64,000 nucleotides of DNA, taken from contig CM024766.1 in NCBI GenBank assembly GCA_014218235.1, positions 19,999,346-20,063,345 on the forward strand, in the 5' to 3' direction. Below, piece by piece: positions 24,939-36,724 of the stretch (its first letter is position 1; every line of letters starts with the position of its first letter). Source of the DNA: Colocasia esculenta. Its lineage: Eukaryota > Streptophyta > Magnoliopsida > Alismatales > Araceae. The position numbers and the translations under genes are program-made. The notes under the pieces are model-generated. The model saw only the letters and a program-made list of their open reading frames with translations, was not told the DNA's origin and made no database searches.

Positions 24939-25245
24939 ATCTCCCCCTTTTTGATGATGGCAACTATGATTCATTAAACAAACTTTTTTTTTCTCATACA
25001 TGAGATTTTAAAACATTCATTCACATTATTCCATGGCATACAAAATGATAATGACATCCAAATTTTCATCACATCAATAACAATCATGTCATTCAATTTT
25101 CACTTTCAAAAAGATCAAGAATACAAGCATAAAGTGTAATATGTAATCCAACAACCAAAATGTATATAGTAGTAGCATCCAATAGCATCCATTGCATACA
25201 AAAGAACCCTTCTCCCCCTTTGACATTATCAAAATAAAATAACCA
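24939..25245 (-). other. SIRE-B polypurine tract and 3' untranslated region
   Basis: On the - strand the stretch ends in a purine-rich run (CAAAAAGGGGGAGAT, 24939-24953) right before the LTR. A second run, CAAAGGGGGAGAAGGG, lies near 25212-25227. The rest is AT-rich noncoding sequence downstream of the env-like ORF. Confidence 0.75.
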
Positions 25246-25919
25246 TCATAAAGATGGAGGAGGAGGAGGAGGAAGAGGTAGTAATATGCTTTCAATTGAC
25301 TTCATCCTTGCTTCCAGAGCACTTAAATTTGATCTCATTTGAGCTTGCATAGTAGTTAGCCTAGTATGCAAAAGTTCTTCCATCCTCTGATGGTTTTCAT
25401 ACATGTTTTGATGGAAGACACTGAAGCTTTGAGTCATGGATGGAGGAGCAGATGATGAGCTGGGAATTGTGCCATGCTGCCAGAAGTTGCTAAGCTCAGT
25501 CCGAAGATCTGCTATCTCCTGCTCAATGTGTGCAGTGTGAGCCTTCATCTTGTCCATGTCTTCAACAAAATGAGTAAATGATAGACGACACTTGGAAACT
25601 TGACTGACAGCATCTTTACCAGACTGAAGTCCTTGTTGAGTGTTTTCCAAAATGGAAGATAAAATTCCTTGTAACTTAAACTGAAGATCTTGTAGTTGGG
25701 TACAAGCATCACCCAAGGTGCCAATCAGTCTATTGAATCTTCTAGTGGCATGCTCAGCTATCTCTTGTTGTCTTAAAAACTATCCATTTACTGTGTTTTC
25801 CAACCTTTGAATCCGAAGTTCAAAACTAGCAGACATTTCTCTCATGGAAGAGTTGAGATTATCAAATTGAACTTGGAGAAATTTATACAGCTCAAGAGGA
25901 ATAGAAGGTCCACCAGATG
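25246..25919 (-). pseudogene. SIRE-B env-like ORF, C-terminal part (coiled coil)
   Basis: A - strand frame open from 25716 to its stop at 25246 encodes a hydrophilic, helix-forming protein end with many Leu/Gln/Glu and heptad-like spacing (for example MEELLHTRLTTMQAQM), finishing in a proline run. Upstream to 25919 the same frame goes on with one stop (near 25779, probably a former Trp codon). Its place between pol and the PPT of a SIRE-type element is that of the env-like ORF3. Function is unknown; similarity to viral envelope is positional only. I see no clear membrane segment in this part. The 5' part is missing here because Cassandra and SIRE-A are inserted at 25920. Confidence 0.65.
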
Positions 25920-26004
25920 TGTAACACCCCATATAAGAATATGTTAAATAGACTGAATCAACAAACTACCAACAACTCATACTAGTCATTTTCAGAGCTC
26001 GAGT

Positions 26005-26077
26005 AGGAAAAGAACTCTGAAGTTAAGCGTGCTCAGTTGGGAAAAATCCCAAGATGGGTGACCTTCCTTGGAAGTCT
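26005..26077 (+). promoter_or_regulatory. 5S-rRNA-like RNA polymerase III promoter region in Cassandra LTR
   Basis: Within the 5' LTR, GAACTCTGAAGTTAAGCGTG at 26012-26031 and AAGATGGGTGACC at 26051-26063 correspond to the A-box and C-box parts of plant 5S rRNA, followed by a match to its 3' strand (TTGGAAGT). The segment between them has diverged. In Cassandra these parts are known to be kept and to be able to direct Pol III transcription. It is not a functional 5S rRNA gene, because the 5' third and the exact end are missing. Confidence 0.9.
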
Positions 26078-26126
26078 ACCAACTAGTATGGTTGTTGGTC
26101 CAGTTTGTTGGTTGGGTCGTCACAAA

Positions 26127-26138
26127 TGGTATCAGAGC
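26127..26138 (+). other. Primer-binding site, Cassandra
   Basis: Perfect TGGTATCAGAGC two bases after the LTR end at 26124. Confidence 0.93.
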
Positions 26139-26385
26139 CTTGCCTAGCCGAAAGTGCAGGAACTAAGTGCCACACAGGGCAAAGTGCTATGCTATAGAGC
26201 CACCTCTTGAGGCCATAATGGCGCAAAGTGATACATAGTGGGAGCCACCTCTTGAGCCTGTGGGTGCCACCTCTAGAATCATCTCTGCCTGAGGTTTGAG
26301 TGTGTGCTATATGTGAGCAGCGACGAGGACGTCTCTTATATAAGAGGGGTAGATTGTAACACCCCACATAAGAATATGTTAAATA

Positions 26386-27879
26386 TGTTGTGTGTGGAAG
26401 GATTATCTAGAGGGGGGGTGAATAGAGAATCCTCAAAATTTTTAGCACGAATTAGAATTTAAAATTCTAATTTCAGTTCAGTGAGTTAGATGCTCAACAC
26501 ATAAAGCAAGATTAGCACAACCACAAGAGAATAAGGAATTTTAAGGTGGTTCGGTTCTAGTGATGAGACCTACATCCACCCCTCACAAAATCAGTGAGGT
26601 ACCACCTATCAGAAACCCTGACAGAAATTCTCAAACAACCGCTGATTCACAGCTTCTTAACAACCGCTGCCTTACACCTTGAAAGCTCAGCTGATACACA
26701 ACTTCGATAACCCACTGATTCGCAGCTTCACCTGAATTGATCCAATCACAATTCCTGAGTGATCAATCCAATCTGCTTCACCAAGAAGCAGATAGAAGAC
26801 AATTCAAACGCTCAAAAGAAGGTTTAAAATAATGAAAAGGAAAATTTCTGGAATATATGGCAATTTCATTAAACTCCCTGGTCTGGATCTGTATTCGTAT
26901 GCATCTCTCCTAGATTTTGGACTCGTCTTCCCATCTGATGAATTCCTTTGGAAATCTACCACAAATAATTTGCAGAGATCAAGAATGAGGAAGATTTCCG
27001 ATCCTCTGTTCTTGAAGGCTCACCATCCGCTTCTTGAATCTTCAGATCTTGCTTTCATCAGATCATAGCTCCAACATCAAAATGGCGTCGAAGTGCTGCT
27101 TCAGAACATCTGAACTCTTCTTCTATGCTCTGCTCAGCACCTCTTCCTTCACGTAATGCACACTCTTTTTACTTTTTCGTGAACTGGAGCTCTTTTTACC
27201 TGATTGCGCGGGATTCTGTGTCGTGGGCCCCTCAATCGATTCACCCGAAAATGGAGGAATCTTTTTGCCGCCAAGAATCGGTGCCTTCTAGAACATCTGA
27301 CGTGGACAGAGAATATCCCATGTGGTAGGCTTTGGATCACGTGCCTTCTTGATGACCTTCGCATTGTGAGAAAATTCTAAGTGTCCTAGTGTCGACACTA
27401 CCAAACTCTAGCACTCTTTTCTGATTTCTCAAACACATCTCAAACCTGAGATCTCCAAGATATCTGCTTGTACTTCCTTCTGAGTTGATCTGATAGACTG
27501 TTAGCGTCGACCTCATGCACAGCTAGTGTCGACCTTAGCTTCAATTTTCTTCAAAGTGAATTCTGCCCCTGCTTAGTGTCGACCTTATCACCACATAGTA
27601 TCGACACTCTTAGTGTTTCACCTTCTTGGAATAAACTGAAGACAACTCTTGTGCTGACATACTCTCTGAGTAGTGTTGCTTTGACTTGATCTAAACCTTT
27701 CACATCAACATCCATTGTCTTCTAGTGTCGACCTATGTTCCGGGTAGTGTCGACCTTATCTGACAATTTCTCATTGTTCTTTGATCCAGTTGAGTTGTAC
27801 CTACAAAATAATTGATATATGTCAACTGTCTTCTCATTTTATATTTTAATATGACATCATCAAAACCAAGGACACAACA
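26386..27879 (-). repeat. SIRE-A 3' LTR (1494 bp, complete)
   Basis: It begins TGTTGTGTGTGG and ends GGACACAACA, with matching inverted ends (TGTTGTGT/ACACAACA). A copia PPT complement (ATCTCCCCCTTTTTGATGAT) follows at 27880, so the element extends to the right on the - strand. The insertion cut the Cassandra 3' LTR; the five bases to its left are AAATA (26381-26385). The matching right flank is outside the window. It carries the string CTAGAGGGGGGGTGAATAG near the left end and a GTCGAC cluster at 27391-27754. Confidence 0.9.
27391..27754. promoter_or_regulatory. GTCGAC palindrome cluster in SIRE-A LTR
   Basis: Six exact GTCGAC start at 27391, 27506, 27528, 27578, 27727 and 27749, most within TAGTGTCGACCTTA, plus one changed copy (ATCGAC near 27600). 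Two pairs are 22 bases apart, like the 21-base pairs in SIRE-B, although the flanking sequence differs between the two LTRs. Confidence 0.7.
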
Positions 27880-28155
27880 ATCTCCCCCTTTTTGATGATA
27901 GCAAATATTTGATGTTTGATCTTTGAAATTTAAAAAGACATTCAACCATCCAACAAAAAAAAATCTCAAGTACAGCTCTCTCATTCACACACAAGGTAAC
28001 CAATCCATTGAAACAAGTCAAACAACATTCATATGATTGTCATTCAAAAGGGAAATACTGATGTTTTTCATTCATTCAACAACAGATCAGCCTATACAAA
28101 AAGATCAACCCATCAACAACCTCTCCCCCTTTGACATAATAAAAAAGAGATAACA
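27880..28155 (-). other. SIRE-A polypurine tract and 3' untranslated region
   Basis: The purine-rich primer (sense CAAAAAGGGGGAGAT) borders the LTR at 27880-27894. A second run, TGTCAAAGGGGGAGAGG, lies near 28120-28136, as in SIRE-B. The rest is AT-rich without coding sign. Confidence 0.8.
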
Positions 28156-28406
28156 CTAAAGAGGTGGTGGAGGTGGTGAATGGGGAAAGAGCCTCTTCTC
28201 AATCCTAGTCAGGCAAAAATACAAATCATCATAGTTGTCTGTAAGATAGATCTGAATAGCACCAAATTTGTTATTCAGAAAATCTTTCAGTTGGTCTAAT
28301 TGTTGTTCAACCACCACTGGAATATGATCAACACCATGAGGCATGGTTGGAGCAACTGCAGAGGAAGTAGCTTGATTGCTGTCATCAGATTCATTTGTAT
28401 CATGTA
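28156..28406 (-). pseudogene. SIRE-A env-like ORF, C-terminal end
   Basis: The - strand frame ends at 28156 in a proline-rich tail (HSPPPPPL), as in SIRE-B, after a helical Leu/Gln-rich segment (VVVEQQLDQLKDFLNNKF). It is the end of the protein whose upstream part lies at 43336-45296. The ORF was split by Tekay element 5, with target duplication ATGTA at 28402-28406 and 43331-43335. Confidence 0.72.
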
Positions 28407-31400
28407 TGTCACGTGCTGAGAATTACACAGCGGATATTATTGATTACTTAAATTCGATATCCTGAGACGTGAACAGTCGGCAAATAAGCCTCTAGCTAGC
28501 ACGCACTAAATGTATAACAACATACATCATCATAGGGCCCAAATATTGAACTCAACTAATCTTTTATTCAAATGTCAAAGCATTTTATTCCAAATGGATA
28601 CTATTACAGGACTAAGACTCAATAAAAACAAACGTACATAATACCTTACTTCCTACTACATTGTTCTAACACTTAAATTAAACTACTATAGATAGACTCA
28701 TGTTTGGAACACTCTTCACTCGGACGCATTCCCATCCTCAACTTGCTCTTCCTCTTGAACATCATAGTCACCTAGATTGGGTAAAAGTAGGGGATGAGCA
28801 AACTAGCCTAGTAGGATTTATATCTCAATGTGCGGGCAATGATATAAGTGATTAACATTTTAGAACTAGGCAAGTACGATGAATGATATGCAAGTACGAA
28901 TAAAACTCGTTAAAACATGATATATAAGACAAGCTAGAGAGAGTGATTATGATAGAACAAGATTTGTGAACAAGATGACAGATAGAACTAGCAATAGATC
29001 ACTTTGTACAAGCACGCAAGATTTCAATTGATGTCAAGAACGCAAGATATTACTAATTGCATTAAATGCAGGATGGCCATATCACACAAGCAAGCAAGCA
29101 AGAATGTACGAGCACGATCAACTAACACTAATCAGGCAAGTAGACACTAATGTACACCAAGGAAAGATCCACCAAGAATGCACACTAGGACACGTGTATG
29201 TGGTTATTGTATCTATCATTCAACAAGCAAGCAAGACTCCCAGCGCAGATGCAACGCTAGTAATCATTATACCCCATGGTTAACAGTATATCTATGACTC
29301 GCCGTCATTGGGGCTAGATTGGAGCCCTTGGACACACGCCGTGCCCTGTCAGCATCTCATGTAAATTTTTAAATGTAGATACCCACAGTCATTAATAATG
29401 GCCAATGAGAGTTTCAATAAGTAAGCATGTGTAACGTCATGTTCATGATGATGATGGGAACAAGTAATAAGTAATTGAACATGATTTCATGATAACAATG
29501 GTCAAGAGATAAATTCGGCAGCATAACGGTACAATTTATAATTTAGTTCAATCTTTACATTATTGCCTTTAGTATAGATTGTCAATCACACTCACGAGAA
29601 AAAGAAGAGAAAGGAAGTGCACAGTATCTTCAGGGAACTTCAATGGTACAACCAACTCGTCGGCCATGTGGGAATCCATGGTTAGAGGAGATTTACGGAG
29701 GCCTTGGTGAAAAGGTCGCTAGTCTACCGATTCGGAATGACCGGTAGAGAGTTTCCAATTTCCCAAGAAAGGGGCTGTCTAGATGTGTAAGTGTGTAGTG
29801 ATGTACGCGTGCCTCAATTCACAAACCATCGGTCTCAAACTCGCGGAAAACACTTTAACATGATAGCATGCAATGAAACTATGCACTTAACTAAACATGG
29901 ATTGCGAGATTTTAAGATAATAATTTATCATTTTAAGAAGCTAGAACAGTTCAAAGAGTTAATCAAAAGTCACCTGGATAGTCACGTCATTTAAGAGAGC
30001 AATTAGAACAATGTTCGTGTACTTAAAGCTTTTTAAATTGGTTAAATACTTTTAGGCCATTAAAATAACCACCATGCATTAATTAGACCCAAGACATGTG
30101 AAATCACACTAAATATTACATTAACCAGACCTCGAGTATAGTGGTTAGGTTTGCAAGACAGTAAGTGGGGTTTAAATGACAAATCTTGAGATCGCGACAG
30201 GGGCATATAAGGATAGCAACAGGGTTGTCAGGCCCGGGGTCAGGTCATGACTGGTACATATAAGGAAGGCGATAGGTGCTGTCAGGCCTGGTTCAGGTCG
30301 CGACAGGCCACAGCAAGGGTCGCGACGGGTCGGGACCAGAAAGCGACAGGGTGTTGTGAAGAACGCGACTAGGCAGTCAGATCAGGCAGCACGATCGTGA
30401 CGGACCGCCGAGTCGCGATCAGATCGCGACGGTGCGGGCTGTCACGACGAGACCTCAGAATGCGGCCTATCGGGCCGTCGCGTTCACAGGGTCTGCGCCT
30501 GACTCTGACATAGCAAGGACATCTTCTTAGATTGCGGTCTAGAACTGCCATATATGGACACAGGGTGCTTCCGAAATAGAGAACAAATTGTACAATGTAT
30601 GAAAAATAATGAAACTAGTTTTAAAACAACCTAGACAGACAAGGGTACTTCCAGTAAATCAGAATTAGAAAATAAAGATGGTTTCCATAGGCTTTGATCA
30701 AGTCAAACACAACATCAGACCAAGTGTAACCTGAAACCCTAGTTTTGTGCAGCAACCCTATTACCACACTTATAACTCTCTAACTAATGATGTTTTGACA
30801 AAACTTTGAACACAAAACATGAAGAGGACAACTAATAGAATAACTTTCATGTTATGAATTTACTCTAATTCGGTCTTGAATCACATGCAACATACAAAGA
30901 ACGGGAAAAGCCTTAACAGTGCACGACTTTGGCAAAACACTTATAATTCAAAATCTACTTAATGTAATTTGATGAAACCAGTGGGAAATGAAAGTTAACA
31001 TGATGCTCTACACATTGGTATAGGATATGTTAAGATTTGGCCTGAGAAAACCTACCTTTAGGGTTGATGAAGTCTCGTTCTTCAGAAAACCCGTGTTCAT
31101 ACCACTATTTGTAGAACGCTTAATACTCCGTGTATACTGCATGGAATTTGGGCATTCCACTTGGGTTAGGAAGTAGACTCGACCCTCTTTCAAGGGGTAT
31201 AAGCCTTGCATGATGGGATTTAGGTTTGGCCTACCTTAGCTAGACTTCAAGAAGGTGGTTTGTGCAATTCGTAGCAGATGAACGGGGGAAGAAGATGAGC
31301 TTGGTATGCTTGATCTCCTACTCTCCAGCCTCCAAGTGCTCCTCCACACAACCTCAGCAAGTTGTAAACTCGTCCCTAGGGTTTGGGTGAAGAGTATTTA

Positions 31401-32024
31401 AGTAGCCATGGTGTCTAGGAGTCCTATTATGACTAGGAAAGAAGGGTTGCGGGATTGGCATGTTGGTTTCCTATTTTTGATGATTTCTTCCTCCATTAGA
31501 GAGTCTTGGCCATCAAGCAACCCCCATAGGTGGGTAAGCACGAATTTGAGTTGCTAAAAGTGCATGATTGCATCCCAATTAAACCCTAATTACCCCTCAG
31601 CCTATTTAGAGTTACGAATTTCCATGCATTTTCTAGCTTTATTTGATTTTTGGGTCATATGTGATCCATTGGCCCACTTATGATATTGGGTCATTAATAT
31701 ATAATGTTGGAAGTCTCTCCAACACTTTTATTTAATTTTTGGTTGCGTCGCATTGCCGTATTAACGATTTTCTGACTTGTTTCCTAATTCGGATAATTGG
31801 TCACCATGTGATGCTCACTTGGTTAATTGGATTTTTCATCGCACTAATTCCTTCGTGGAACCCTTAAGAATAATGTGTGGGGTTGATTTCCCATTTTTAC
31901 GGATTTTTCTGATGTGTTTTGGCACATACGATAATGATACGTATGTTTTAAATTCTTTGATCTTATGGAAATTATTTATTTCCATTTATTCGAATTTTTA
32001 TGTAAAAATTTCCGGGGTGCTACA
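28407..32024 (-). repeat. Tekay element 5, 3' LTR (3618 bp)
   Basis: It begins TGTCACGTGCTGAG at 28407 and ends GGGGTGCTACA at 32024, next to the PPT complement CCCTCCCCCACTAAAG (32025-32040). It aligns along its length with 36725-40352; over the first 360 bases I count about 17 differences, near 95 percent identity. The target duplication ATGTA lies at 28402-28406. A TCGCGA cluster lies at 30192-30429. No gene inside. Confidence 0.93.
30192..30429. promoter_or_regulatory. TCGCGA palindrome cluster E (element 5, 3' LTR)
   Basis: Exact TCGCGA starts at 30192, 30298, 30320, 30413 and 30424, with decayed copies such as GTCATGAC near 30245 and GTCACGAC near 30441 that are intact or differ in the other LTR. 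Confidence 0.6.
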
Positions 32025-32075
32025 CCCTCCCCCACTAAAGAGAATTTGGTCCCCAAATTCATGTATAGAAATTTT

Positions 32076-33293
32076 TTATGCAACTGAGGTGTACTTACTT
32101 GTGAATAGCTCCGGGTATCTTTTGCGCATTGCTTCCTCCGTTTCCCACGTGTCGTCCTCATCCATGTGTTGATTCCATCTAACCCTTACTAGTGGAATAA
32201 CCTTGTTCCTTAGTTGGTGCAGTTCCCGGTCCACGATCTTAACTGGCTTCTCTTGATAGGTTCCGTCTTTGTTGAATTCCAAGAGTTCATATTCTATGAC
32301 ATGCCATGGATCTCGTACATACTTTTTCAACATGGATATGTGGAACACATTGTGTATTCCATCCATTTGTGGTGGTAAAGCGAGACGATATGCCACCTCG
32401 CGATTCTTTCAAGGATTTCGAAAGGCCCGACATACCTTGGTGACAACTTGCCTTTAATGCCAAAACGCCTGATCCCATTGCCTGGAGACACTTTCAAAAA
32501 TACATGTTCACCAACCTGAAACTCTAAGTCTCTTCTTCTATTATCTGCATATGCCTTTTGTCTTAGTTGCACCACTGCCTTTCTTTCTTTAATAAGCTTT
32601 ACCTTCTCCATGCTTTCACTTATCATCTATGGTCCTAGCATTTATTTTACCAACTTCATACCAGCATATTGGAGATCGAAAACTTCTGCCATAGAGTGCT
32701 TCAAATGGTGCCATTTGATTGCTAGCTTGATAGCTATTATTGTAGGCGAACTCGACAAGAGGTAAGTGTTCATGCCAGCTACTTCCAAAATCTAGGACAC
32801 ATACTTTAAGCATATCTTCAATCACCTGGTTGGTTCTCTCTGTCTGACCATCTGTCTGTGGATGGAAAGCCGTGCTAAAGTTTAGTTTAGATCCCAAGGA
32901 GTAGTGCAGTCATTTCCAAAAGTGGGATGTAAACCTAGGGTCTCTATCAGACACGATAGACACCGGTACTCCATGTAATCGGACTATTTCCTTAACATAC
33001 AATGCAGCCAGAACATCTACTGACCACTTATTCTTCACTGGCAAGAAGTGAGCCGACTTAGTTAAGAGGTCGACAATAACCCAGATACCATCGAACCCAC
33101 CTCTAGATTTAGGTAGTTCGAAAATAAAGTCCATCCCTATACCTTCCCATTTCCATGTCGGGATTTCTAGGGGTTTGAGTTTACCTGCAGGTCGCAAGTG
33201 TTCCGCCTTGACCTTTTGACATGTTAAGCATCGGGCGACATATTCCGCCACCTCCCTCTTCATATTTGGCCACCAAAAGCTTCTCTTCAGGTC
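32076..33293 (-). pseudogene. Tekay element 5 integrase and chromodomain, disrupted
   Basis: On the - strand this part holds the zinc-binding region (REVAEYVARCLTCQKVKAEH), the integrase core with all three acidic positions in view (MDFIFELPKS; SDRDPRF; TERTNQVIEDML) and the chromodomain end (VRVRWNQHMDEDDTWETEEAM), stopping at 32076. Stops near 33294 and 32908 and frameshifts near 32620 and 32390 break it into several pieces. Unlike element 1, the zinc-binding part is present. It would have inserted the cDNA into chromatin; this copy is not functional. Confidence 0.92.
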
Positions 33294-35020
33294 CTAATAC
33301 ATTTTGGTAGTTCCCGGATGTATGGCATACCTGGTCTTGTGAGACTCATCCATAATCATTTTCTTTGACTCCGTATGGTCGGGTACATAGACTCGATCCT
33401 GGAACAACAGTCTTCCATCTTCAGTTAATGAGAAATCCGGCCTCTGGTCTAGATTAGCCTTAATCTCCACAAGTACGGGGTCATTGTCTTGGAGTGTTGT
33501 GATGTGCTCCAATAGTGTAGGTTGTGCTCTAACACTAGCAACAAAGCGTCCCTTCTCTTTAATGTCTGCATCAATATTTAACTTGGCGAAGTCTTCTAAT
33601 AACTTCCATTCGTCCACCATTAAACTTGACAATGTGATTATTGGCTTTCTACTTAGAGCATCTACCACAGCATTTGCTTTTCCTGGATGATATTGGATCG
33701 TAAAGTCGAAGTCCTTGAGACACTCCAACCACCTTCGTTGTCTCATATTCAAGTCCTGCTGAGAAAACATATACTTCAAGCTTTTATGGTCAGAAAACAC
33801 AATGAATTTCTCACCATATAGATAATGACGCCATATCTTCAAGGCGAAGACTACAACAACTATCTCCAGATCATGTACAAGATAATTGTCCTCATGCTTC
33901 TTCAATTGTCTGGACGTGTAGCATATAACTTTCCCATTTTGCATCAGCACACAACCAAGGCCGATTCCGGATGCATCGGTGTATACTTCAAAACTACCCC
34001 CAACAACTGGCAGTGTCAGTACGGGTGCCGAGGTAAAGTGCCCTCTCAATGCCTTGAAACTTTGTTCACATTCATTAGTCCATGCAAATGGATTCTCCTT
34101 CCTGGTAAGCCTGGTCAATGGGACCGCTACCTTTGAGAAATCCTTAATGAAGCGATGATAATAACCGGCTAAACCCAGAAAGCTCTTAATCTCCGACACA
34201 GTTGTCAATCTTTCCCAGTCCTTTACCGCCTCCACCTTAGATGGATCCACAGAGATTCCCTCCTTGGATATGATGTGACCAAGGAAAGACACTTCCTCCA
34301 TCCAGAATTCACACTTACTAAGTTTAGCATAGAGTTGATTATCTCTGAGCACTTGTAGAGCAACCTTCAAGTGTTCCTCATGTTCTTCCTTGGATTTTGA
34401 GTATATAAGGATGTCATCAATGAACACCACTATAAACTGGTCCAAGTATGGCCTAAAAATATTGTTCATAAGTTGCATGAAAGCTGCTGGAGCATTTGTT
34501 AAACCAAACGGCAAGACCACGAACTCATAGTGACCATATCTACTCCGAAATGCAGACTTGTGAACATCCTCCTCCTTTATTCTTAGTTGATGGTAGCCTG
34601 ATCTTAGATCTATCTTGGAGAAATATTGTACACCAGAGATCTGGTCAAACAGCTCATCGATGCGGGGCAGTGGATACTAATTCTTTATTGTCAACTGGTT
34701 TAACTGACGGTAATCAATGCATAGCCTCATTGTCCCGTCCTTCTTTCTGAAAAATAGTACTGGTGCTCCCCACGGGGATGTGCTAGGCCTGATAAAACCC
34801 TGATCTAGCAATTCTTGGATTTGTCTTTTCAACTCCTGCAATTCAACAGGGGACATACGATACGGAGCCTTTGAAACAGGGGCTGCCCAGGGAGTAATTC
34901 AATGGTAAAGTTTACCTCCCGCTCAGGTGGTATACCAGGTAATTCCTCTGGAAATACATCAGGATAGTCCCTGGCTATTGGAATGTCTTCTAGGGTTGGT
35001 TTCTTCTTTTTGGTTGCCAA
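33294..35020 (-). pseudogene. Tekay element 5 reverse transcriptase and RNase H, disrupted
   Basis: RT starts with KPTLEDIPIARDYPDVFPEE near 35000. A frameshift near 34890 and a stop near 34680 (in KN-stop-YPLP) break the N-terminal half. From 34520 to 33294 one long open segment of 408 codons carries the catalytic FIDDILIYS, the thumb, RNase H (YTSRQLKKHEDN, FSDHKSLKY) and the linker to integrase. The frame ends with the TAG at 33294 in the zinc-binding region. Confidence 0.92.
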
Positions 35021-36485
35021 GAAAGAACTAGGAAAGCATCACACCCTTGGTTGATCAGCTTAGAAGCCTTTAGAGAGGATATCAAGATAGGGTGTTTGTG
35101 ATATCGGGTGCCAAGTAGTGATAAAGTTGAAGGTTTGGTCTTTTAAAGTGACCCTCCTATGGCGACAGTTTACATCGGCATCATATTCATTTAGGCAATC
35201 GACACCCAGAATGGCATCATAACCCTTCATGTCTAAACAGATAAGGTCGGCAGGGAGATTGTGTCCTCCAATTATAGTTTCACATTTCGGAAAGTAGTGA
35301 GTGAGTTCAGATTCTGAGCCTAGTGGAGAGGCTACAGTGATCTTGGATTTCAAGGGTACAGGTTTGACAGGTAGGGTTGCAGCAAATGTGGTGGAAATAA
35401 ATGAATATGCAGCTCCAGTATCAATAAACACAAAAGCAGGTTGAGAGTGTATGGAAATGGTACCTTCCACCATACCCCCTTCCTCGGGTAGGTCGGCTTC
35501 TATGACAGCATTAAGGCATCCCTGACGCCGCGGTGCAATTTGAGTTCTACCTGGTTCGTCCTTCATCATTTGACAGACTGGAATACGGTGGTCACGACCA
35601 CCACATCACAAGCATGCCCCGAGCTTCTTCCAGCATTCTTCAGCTCGGTGTCCTAGTTTATCACAGAATTTGCAGTTTTCAGCCAACTGCCTACCTTCCA
35701 CTTTGACTCTCTTGTCTCCCGCAACATCTCTTCCGGCATTCGGCCTCTTGTTGTTGTTGTTGACGTTGTTGTTACGAAAGGTTGGAGCAATATTAGGTGC
35801 TCCCTTCTTGACGAAGACCGGCTTGGAGTTGTCCTTGCCCCTCATGCCCTCCACTTTGGCCATGGTGTCTTCTACCAGCTGAGCTCTTTGGACCATCTCA
35901 GTGTAAGTTTGAATATTGTGTGGTCCGAGCCTTTCAATGAACATGGGCCTGAGCCCATCCATGAAATAGTTAGCCTTCAGCCTTTCAGTTCCCACCAGGT
36001 GTGGGGCATACATCGCAAGACGCGCGAACTGAGCCTCATACTCAGCCATGGACATTCCTCTCTATTTCAGTGCGGCAAACTTCGCTGCCTTCTTCTCCTT
36101 GACTCTCTCATAGAAATACTTTCCTCGGAATATCTCCAGGAATCCGGCCCACTCCAGTTCGCCAACATTAGGTAGGTGGGCCGAGGTGGCCTTCAACCAT
36201 GCTCGAGCATCTTTAGTAATTGGAAAGTGGCTAGTACCACCTTTTCCCTGTTAATGCACTACATGACTTGGAAGATCCTTTCTATCTCCTCTTGCCAATT
36301 CTCGCCTCGTCCAGATCAAGGGATCCATAGAAGCGAGGAGGGTTTAAACTCCTAAAATTTCGGTGCAGATCACCGGATCCATTCCTTGCAGCTCCAGCCT
36401 GATTTCCAGCATGAACTACATTTTGTAATGCTTGGGTCAAGCCAGCCACGGTTTCTTGCATAGCTTGCCATTGATTACGAGCCAT
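35021..36485 (-). pseudogene. Tekay element 5 gag and protease, disrupted
   Basis: Gag starts at 36485 (MARNQW...). A frameshift near 36300 and a TAG near 36057 break the first third. From 36055 the gag core and first zinc knuckle (CKFCDKLGHRAEEC) are readable; a stop at about 35606 falls in the second knuckle. The protease (from about 35569) keeps the catalytic D-T-G as IDTGAAYSF, unlike element 1. A further frameshift near 35110 separates it from RT. Confidence 0.92.
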
Positions 36486-36706
36486 TGCAGTTGAGTGTAA
36501 GAGTTATGAAGGTTCCTGAGAAAAGGATGGAAACCAATTAATGTCTCTAGATACATTATAAGAGTCAATGGGTAGAAGTGTTTAATTCTTTCTATCATAT
36601 TCCCAGTCTCTACCCATTCTCACCAGGTACTATATTTAATTTCCATGACCTAGGTTCCATAGGTATCTCCAATTCCTGAGACATATATCCTATTTGATAT
36701 TCCTAG

Positions 36707-36718
36707 GCTCTGATACCA
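36707..36718 (-). other. Primer-binding site, element 5
   Basis: The complement of TGGTATCAGAGC, six bases from the 5' LTR end at 36725. It shows that the LTR at 36725 is the 5' LTR of a - strand element. Confidence 0.93.
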
Positions 36719-36724
36719 TTAAAC

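Larger units (their letters stand above)
25920..26385 (+). mobile_element. Cassandra TRIM element with 5S-like LTR, 3' LTR truncated
   Basis: The 5' LTR (25920-26124, 205 bp) begins TGTAACACCCCATATAAG and ends GTCGTCACA. Two bases later comes a perfect initiator-Met PBS. The internal region (26139-26341) is noncoding. A purine tract (AAGAGGGGTAGA, 26342-26353) precedes a second copy of the LTR start at 26355, which is identical but for one base up to 26385, where the SIRE-A LTR interrupts it. The small size, absence of coding sequence and 5S-rRNA-like part of the LTR identify the Cassandra family, non-autonomous elements that depend on proteins of other retrotransposons. Confidence 0.93.

Noticed and set aside
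26005..26077. A 5S rRNA gene
   Set aside because: Only parts of 5S are present and they lie in a 205-bp LTR followed by a PBS; this is the known Cassandra structure.
31777..32172. Frame on the + strand over the end of element 5
   Set aside because: It spans the LTR border and runs antisense to the chromodomain; it is a shadow.
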